In this document: positions 59,510 through 64,000 of the stretch, one piece after another
How the letters are laid out: the number at the start of each line of letters is the position of its first letter
How positions within the stretch are numbered: the stretch's first letter is position 1
Assembly (NCBI GenBank): GCA_964529685.1
Contig: CAZGZC010000001.1
Location: forward strand, 434,001 to 498,000
DNA length: 64,000 nt
Reading direction: 5' to 3'
From: JALQUO01 sp964529685
Lineage (GTDB): Bacteria; Pseudomonadota; Alphaproteobacteria; Rickettsiales; Midichloriaceae
Program-made: the position numbers and the translations under genes
The notes under the pieces: generated by a model
What the model saw: only the letters and a program-made list of their open reading frames with translations
Database searches by the model: none
Told to the model about the DNA's origin: nothing

Positions 59510-60587
59510 TTTTATAGTTGCGATCTTAGCATTCTTAATGAATGTACTAATAATGGTTGTAGTACATGAATGGGGGCACTTTTATATTGCAAGGCTTTGT
59601 AGAGTTAAAGTAGATGTCTTTGCTATAGGTTTTGGGAAAACGATTTGGTCAAGGTTTGATAAACATGGTACTGAATGGAAAATAAATATATTCCCGTTAG
59701 GCGGTTATGTAAAGATGTTTGGTGATGTTGGTCCAGCAAGTAATCCAGATAACAATCTCTTAAGTTCAATGACTGAGAAAGAGAAAGAAAGCTCATTCTT
59801 CTATAAAAAATTATGGCAGAAGGCATTAATTGTATTTGCAGGACCTTTAATGAACTATATATTAGCTTTTCTTGTGATGTTATCACTTACAATAGCTTAT
59901 GGTAGTAGAGAGACATCAAATAAGGTGGCAGCAGTAGAAGAAAATAGTCCAGCAGAAAGATCTGGAATTATCCCTAATGATATTATATTAGACATTAATA
60001 ATACGAGAGTTAAAAATTTCCTAGATATTAGAATGATTTTGTCTGAATTGCAAAAGCAAACAAATATCACAGTTCTTGTTAATAGAAACGGTCAAGAAAT
60101 ATCATTGTCTGTAGAGCCTATCAGTATCAAGACTCAAGAAGAAATAAGATATAAAATAGGAGTTATAGCAGATATAGAACAAGTACATTACTCATTAGGT
60201 AAATCTATCCTTAGTTCAGCATATAAAATATATGCATTAAACTCATTAATGATCGATGGAATAATCAATCTACTAAAAGGTAATGGATCAAAAGAAGATC
60301 TAGGGGGGCCAATAAAAATAGCACAGATCAGTGGTGAAGCTGCAAAAAGTGGAATAGAAGCATTTCTTGGTTTGTTAGTTTTATTATCTATTAACTTAGG
60401 TTTAGTTAATCTATTACCAATTCCAGGTCTTGATGGTGGTCACTTAATGTATTATACATTTAATGCTTTAGCTGGTAGGCCAATACCTCAAAAGATACAA
60501 GAACTAGGGTTTAAATTTGGACTTATTGTACTTATCTTACTATTGGTAGTTGTAACATACAATGATATTTTAAACCTATTTAAATAA
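59502..60587 (+). CDS. rseP: RIP zinc metalloprotease RseP
   Basis: 361 residues, site-2 protease in the inner membrane. Zinc site HEWGH (about residues 22-26), a PDZ domain (about 125-205; NSPAERSGIIPNDIILDINN) and the second motif LLPIPGLDGGHL (about 305-316). It cleaves anti-sigma factors and signal-peptide remnants. One PDZ rather than the two of E. coli. bamA follows 7 bp later. Confidence 0.95.
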   Translation: MTDFIVAILAFLMNVLIMVVVHEWGHFYIARLCRVKVDVFAIGFGKTIWSRFDKHGTEWKINIFPLGGYVKMFGDVGPASNPDNNLLSSMTEKEKESSFFYKKLWQKALIVFAGPLMNYILAFLVMLSLTIAYGSRETSNKVAAVEENSPAERSGIIPNDIILDINNTRVKNFLDIRMILSELQKQTNITVLVNRNGQEISLSVEPISIKTQEEIRYKIGVIADIEQVHYSLGKSILSSAYKIYALNSLMIDGIINLLKGNGSKEDLGGPIKIAQISGEAAKSGIEAFLGLLVLLSINLGLVNLLPIPGLDGGHLMYYTFNALAGRPIPQKIQELGFKFGLIVLILLLVVVTYNDILNLFK

Positions 60588-60594
60588 AAAACTT

Positions 60595-62907
60595 ATGTTT
60601 AAAAATCTACTACTGCGATCATTAATACTTAGCTTTATTGTCTCTACTGCATTTGCTAAAGACTATAAAGTTGAGAAGGTTTTTCTAAATGGTAATGCAC
60701 ATATCCCTGATGACTCGGTCATGTACTACCTTGGACTTAATATTGGTTCCGAATATAGCAGAGATGAGATTGATAGGATGGTCCAGAAGGCGTATGAAAC
60801 AGGTTTTTTTAAAAAAATATCAATTTCTTATTCAGATTTTAAAAATATCTTAATAGTAGATATTATTGAACAGCCTGTGATTACATCAATTAAGTTCAGC
60901 GGTAATAAACAGAGTGATAAAGATCTGCAAAAAGCCATCAAGTTGAAATCAGGGAATACTTTCTGTGAAACTAAGATGAAACGAGATGTTGAAGGATTAC
61001 TGAAATTTTACAAAAATAAAGGCATTTTCAATGCAATTATTAATCCTAAGATTATCCCTAATAATGGGGGTGGTATAGATATAGTCTTTGAAATAAAAGA
61101 AGGGAAGAAAGCAGTAATTGAAAAGATAAACTTCATTGGAAACACTAACTTTTCTCAAGCAGAGCTTAAACAACAAATTCTTACCAATGAGTGGAAGTTT
61201 TATAAAATACTAAGCGGTGGATATTTATATGATCCAGATAGATTACAAGTAGACTCAGAACTTATTAGTCAATACTATCAAGCGAATGGCTATCCATTTG
61301 CGAAAGTAGTGAGCACTACAGGAGAGCTAGATCAAAAAAATGAATCATTTATAATCACCTTTAATATAGAATCAGGTAAGGAGTTTAATTTTGGCAAAGT
61401 TAGTTTAAATGATCAACTAAATGTTAAAGATAAACATGAAATAATTGCAGCAGTTAATGAGATTAAATCTGATACAAAATTCAATGTAGAAACAATTAGA
61501 GTGGTTATAGCAAAGATAAACGATATTTTGGCTAAAAAAGGCTATGCATTTGCTCTTGCTGATTATAATTTCAATGAAGCTGATGGGAAGATTAATGTTG
61601 AAATTAAGATTAATACTTCACAAAAATTCTTCATAAACCGCATAAATATTAAAAATAACAGCCGTACAAAAGAAGATGTTATTAGAAGAGAAATATCTGT
61701 TAGTGAGCAGGATAGCTATGACATAAGCAAAATCGAACTATCACTACAAAAAATTAAGAACCTGGGTTATTTTAATAGCGTTGAGTTTACTCCTAAGCAG
61801 GTTATAGATTCAAACAAGGTTGATATTGATATATCAGTTGATGAGAAAAGAACTGGTACCGCAAGCTTTAATGTTGGTTATAATACAATAACAGGACCTT
61901 TTGTTGGTCTAAAATATTCAGAGATGAATTTATTAGGTACTGGACGTAACATCAATAGTATATTTCAATTAGGTAAGCTTGAGAAAAATGTTAACGTATC
62001 TCTAGATGAGCCATATTTTCTGGGATATGACATCACTTCTGGTGTCAATCTATTTTATGACAATAAAACATATGAGTCAGGTAAATATACAGATGTTAAG
62101 AAGTGGAAGCAAAGGTATAATATAGTTTCTCGTGGAATAGGAGTTCATGCTACATATGATATAACTGATCACCTAAAGCAAGATATTAATTATGGACTGA
62201 AATTTGAAGATATAGATAACATTGCTAATGGCGCTATGATATCTAACTTCTTACGACCAGATACAAAATCTCATGTAGTATCATCTATAGGATATTCTTT
62301 AATTTATGATAAGACAGATTTTTCATTTAACCCAACTAACGGCTATGTGATAAATTTCGGTCAAAACTTTGCTGGCTTTGGCAGTGACTCGAAGTATATG
62401 CAAAACTTTGTTATGGCTGCGCATTATTTCCAAATACATCAAGATAAAGTAGTCTTGAAAGTTTCTGGTAGAGGTGGTTTCATTACTGGTATTAATAAGA
62501 AGGTTCGTATGCTAGATAATTTCTACTCAGAAGACAATATGATTAGAGGTTTTGAGTATAATGGTATTGGGCCACGCGATGCAATCACACTTGATCCACT
62601 AGGTGGTAAAACTTTTTTTACAGCATCAGCAGAGATAAAATTCTCTCTCGGATTACCTCAGGAGCTTGGTATATATGGCATAAGTTTTACAGATTTAGCA
62701 ACTCTATATAATATAGATGTGCCTAAAAGTGTTGATCTAGCAACTAATCCATACTTTAATTCAAAGAAGATTAGGCTTTCTCAAGGAGTTGGATTAATTT
62801 GGGATTCACCTGTGGGATTAATTAGATTCGAATATGGCATTCCATTTATGAAAGCACAATATGATCAAGTTCAGAGGTTCAATTTTAGTATAGGTAAGTC
62901 TTTTTAG
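60595..62907 (+). CDS. bamA: outer membrane protein assembly factor BamA
   Basis: 770 residues. Signal peptide to about residue 21 (STAFA|KDYKV), five POTRA domains (about 22-420; VEKVFLNGNAHIPDDSV, ITSIKFSGNKQSDKDLQKAI, IEKINFIGNTNFSQAELKQQ and others) and a 16-strand barrel ending in Phe (FNFSIGKSF), the BAM recognition signal. The loop-6 motif RGFEYNGIGPRD (about 650-661) is intact. skp and the lpx genes that often follow are absent. Confidence 0.97.
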   Translation: MFKNLLLRSLILSFIVSTAFAKDYKVEKVFLNGNAHIPDDSVMYYLGLNIGSEYSRDEIDRMVQKAYETGFFKKISISYSDFKNILIVDIIEQPVITSIKFSGNKQSDKDLQKAIKLKSGNTFCETKMKRDVEGLLKFYKNKGIFNAIINPKIIPNNGGGIDIVFEIKEGKKAVIEKINFIGNTNFSQAELKQQILTNEWKFYKILSGGYLYDPDRLQVDSELISQYYQANGYPFAKVVSTTGELDQKNESFIITFNIESGKEFNFGKVSLNDQLNVKDKHEIIAAVNEIKSDTKFNVETIRVVIAKINDILAKKGYAFALADYNFNEADGKINVEIKINTSQKFFINRINIKNNSRTKEDVIRREISVSEQDSYDISKIELSLQKIKNLGYFNSVEFTPKQVIDSNKVDIDISVDEKRTGTASFNVGYNTITGPFVGLKYSEMNLLGTGRNINSIFQLGKLEKNVNVSLDEPYFLGYDITSGVNLFYDNKTYESGKYTDVKKWKQRYNIVSRGIGVHATYDITDHLKQDINYGLKFEDIDNIANGAMISNFLRPDTKSHVVSSIGYSLIYDKTDFSFNPTNGYVINFGQNFAGFGSDSKYMQNFVMAAHYFQIHQDKVVLKVSGRGGFITGINKKVRMLDNFYSEDNMIRGFEYNGIGPRDAITLDPLGGKTFFTASAEIKFSLGLPQELGIYGISFTDLATLYNIDVPKSVDLATNPYFNSKKIRLSQGVGLIWDSPVGLIRFEYGIPFMKAQYDQVQRFNFSIGKSF

Positions 62908-63094
62908 ACTTTATAATCTCTCACTGCAACCAGTCAGAAATAGTGTTAAACAATCCATAAGCGTTTTTAAAAAAGCAGATTTTTATCGTTTTCATCAAAA
63001 CCTATTAAGGATTGCAATAAGCAATCTATGATCTGTAGAAGATTCTATTTAGTGCTGATTGCACTGCTAACCGACTACAACTTGATCTAACAAC
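62908..63094. other. convergent gap with small hairpins
   Basis: Between the bamA and alaS stops are two short perfect inverted repeats: GATTGC-AATAA-GCAATC (63010-63026) and AGTGC-TGATT-GCACT (63051-63065). Neither has a T-run. They may help end transcription from either side; no gene remnant is seen. Confidence 0.35.
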
Positions 63095-64000
63095 TTATAT
63101 ATTTCTGACAGATTTAACTAATTTTATAATTACATCCGAACTGATAGATGGTGCAATTCCGCCGATTTGTACAATTTCTGTTGATCCACCGCCACGTCCA
63201 CCGAGCTTCTCACACATTATATTACAAAGCATTTTTGCATCTGATTTACTACCTTTTGGCACAGAAATCACAAGAGATAATGTATTAGGTGACCTATTTG
63301 CAAGTATAACAACAGCATCAGAGATTTTTGCAGCCATAACAGCGCTTCTCATAGTGTTTATATCCATATCATTTCGTTCCTGAAAAGCCACTCCATCAAT
63401 CATTGTAAAGCCTTTCGCAAGCTGATTTATCTGGAGATCAGTCAACTGCTTAGAGATAACTTTTTTCTTATCAATTAGCCCAAGAATTTTACTAATTATT
63501 TGGTCATCAGTACACTTAATAAGTGTAGCAAGCGAGTGAACTATTTCACACTTTGAGTTGTAATATTCAAGTGCTCCATTGGCAGTTACAGCTTCAATTC
63601 TCCTCACTCCAGAAGATATAGCTGATTCAGACACTATCTTAAATAATCCAATATCACCTGTGGTATTAACATGTGTTCCACCACATAACTCAATTGAATC
63701 ACACATGAAAATCACACGGACTTCATCTTCATATTTCTCACCAAAGAGAGCCATAGCTCCTTCATTAATAGCAGAATCATATGACATAATTTTGGTAATA
63801 ACTGGCCTGTTTTCTCTTATCAACTCATTTACTTGATCTTCAATAAGTTTTATTTGAGATTTATCTAATGAACCATGATATGAAAAATCAAACCTGAGTT
63901 TTTGATCATTCACGAGCGATCCTTTCTGAGTAACATACTCTCCAAAATTTTTCTGCAGAACCTTATGTAATAGGTGAGTTGCTGAGTGATTACATCTAAT
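63095..64000 (-). CDS. alaS: alanine--tRNA ligase, C-terminal part (5' end outside window)
   Basis: The minus-strand frame is open from the window edge for 301 codons. It begins with the editing-domain motif RCNHSATHLLHKVLQ, has the second zinc-binding motif CGGTHV in DSIELCGGTHVNTTGDIGLF, and ends with the C-Ala domain (GGRGGGSTEIVQIGGIAPSI). The editing site that clears Ser- and Gly-tRNA-Ala is therefore intact. The aminoacylation domain lies beyond position 64000. Confidence 0.96.
   Translation of the reverse strand: MRCNHSATHLLHKVLQKNFGEYVTQKGSLVNDQKLRFDFSYHGSLDKSQIKLIEDQVNELIRENRPVITKIMSYDSAINEGAMALFGEKYEDEVRVIFMCDSIELCGGTHVNTTGDIGLFKIVSESAISSGVRRIEAVTANGALEYYNSKCEIVHSLATLIKCTDDQIISKILGLIDKKKVISKQLTDLQINQLAKGFTMIDGVAFQERNDMDINTMRSAVMAAKISDAVVILANRSPNTLSLVISVPKGSKSDAKMLCNIMCEKLGGRGGGSTEIVQIGGIAPSISSDVIIKLVKSVRNI

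Overview
The window is AT-rich, gene-dense DNA from a reduced-genome alphaproteobacterium, most likely a member of the Rickettsiales (obligate intracellular). Evidence: a Tim44-domain protein next to mltA, an HdaA-type DnaA homologue, a TAXI-type solute-binding protein, DUF2066 and DUF2155-like proteins, System I cytochrome c biogenesis (ccmC), complex I and II subunits scattered as single genes, many in-frame gene remnants, and no transposase, phage or CRISPR locus. A ccoG/fixG gene (cbb3 oxidase assembly) and a possible FliS-like protein would fit the Midichloriaceae best, but that family placement is inference. The code is standard bacterial: TGA is a stop and Trp is TGG.

Layout. 1-1817 (minus): Tim44-domain protein (cut by the window edge) and lytic transglycosylase mltA. 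1885-8818 (minus): a ribosomal-protein cluster from rplD down to rplR, lacking rpsJ and rplC in front and rpsE-rpmD-rplO-secY behind. 9068-12052 (minus): miaB and comM. 12351-15307 (plus): ftsK without its gamma domain, and rnc with an altered active site. 15299-16545 (minus): nuoC-phoB. 16741-19436 (plus): a short glutamine-synthetase-like gene followed by ftsQ and ftsA. 19625-20533: a mannose-1-phosphate guanylyltransferase. 20868-22312 (minus): tRNA-Lys, rpsF, rpsR, rplI, tRNA-Ser. 22313-23416: decayed DNA holding an unknown pseudogene and a degenerate second copy of part of nuoF. 23417-30338: nuoF, divergent PBP1A, an FkbM methyltransferase, and gltX-ccmC. 30414-32371 (minus): yciB, an unknown gene, grpE and a decayed in-frame tail. 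32441-37388 (plus): DUF2066 and TAXI proteins, rplM-rpsI, fabG-mrp. 37360-38055 (minus): an unknown protein. 38236-40024 (plus): dapD-hdaA-acpS, tail to tail with sdhB. 41084-49005 (plus): ubiA, hslU, ccoG, an LptF/G permease, an AhpD-like protein, and an 830-residue secreted repeat-like protein. 49013-57016: skp, infB, rppH, a PAP2 phosphatase, nhaA, a DUF2155-like protein and tmk, separated by remnants. 57017-62907 (plus): dnaJ, plsY, an unknown helical protein, rseP, bamA. 63095-64000 (minus): the 3' half of alaS.

Functionally this is core machinery: translation, tRNA modification, cell division (ftsK, ftsQ, ftsA), peptidoglycan (PBP1A, MltA, DapD), outer-membrane assembly (BamA, Skp, RseP, LptF/G), respiration (NuoC, NuoF, SdhB, UbiA, CcmC, CcoG) and protein quality control (GrpE, DnaJ, HslU). 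I found no convincing new multi-gene system. The most interesting items are departures from family norms: RNase III with Asn in place of a metal-binding Asp, FtsK without its DNA-reading domain, a domain-trimmed glutamine-synthetase-like enzyme in the ftsQA operon, a decaying nuoF duplicate, near-leaderless promoters, and several uncharacterised proteins.
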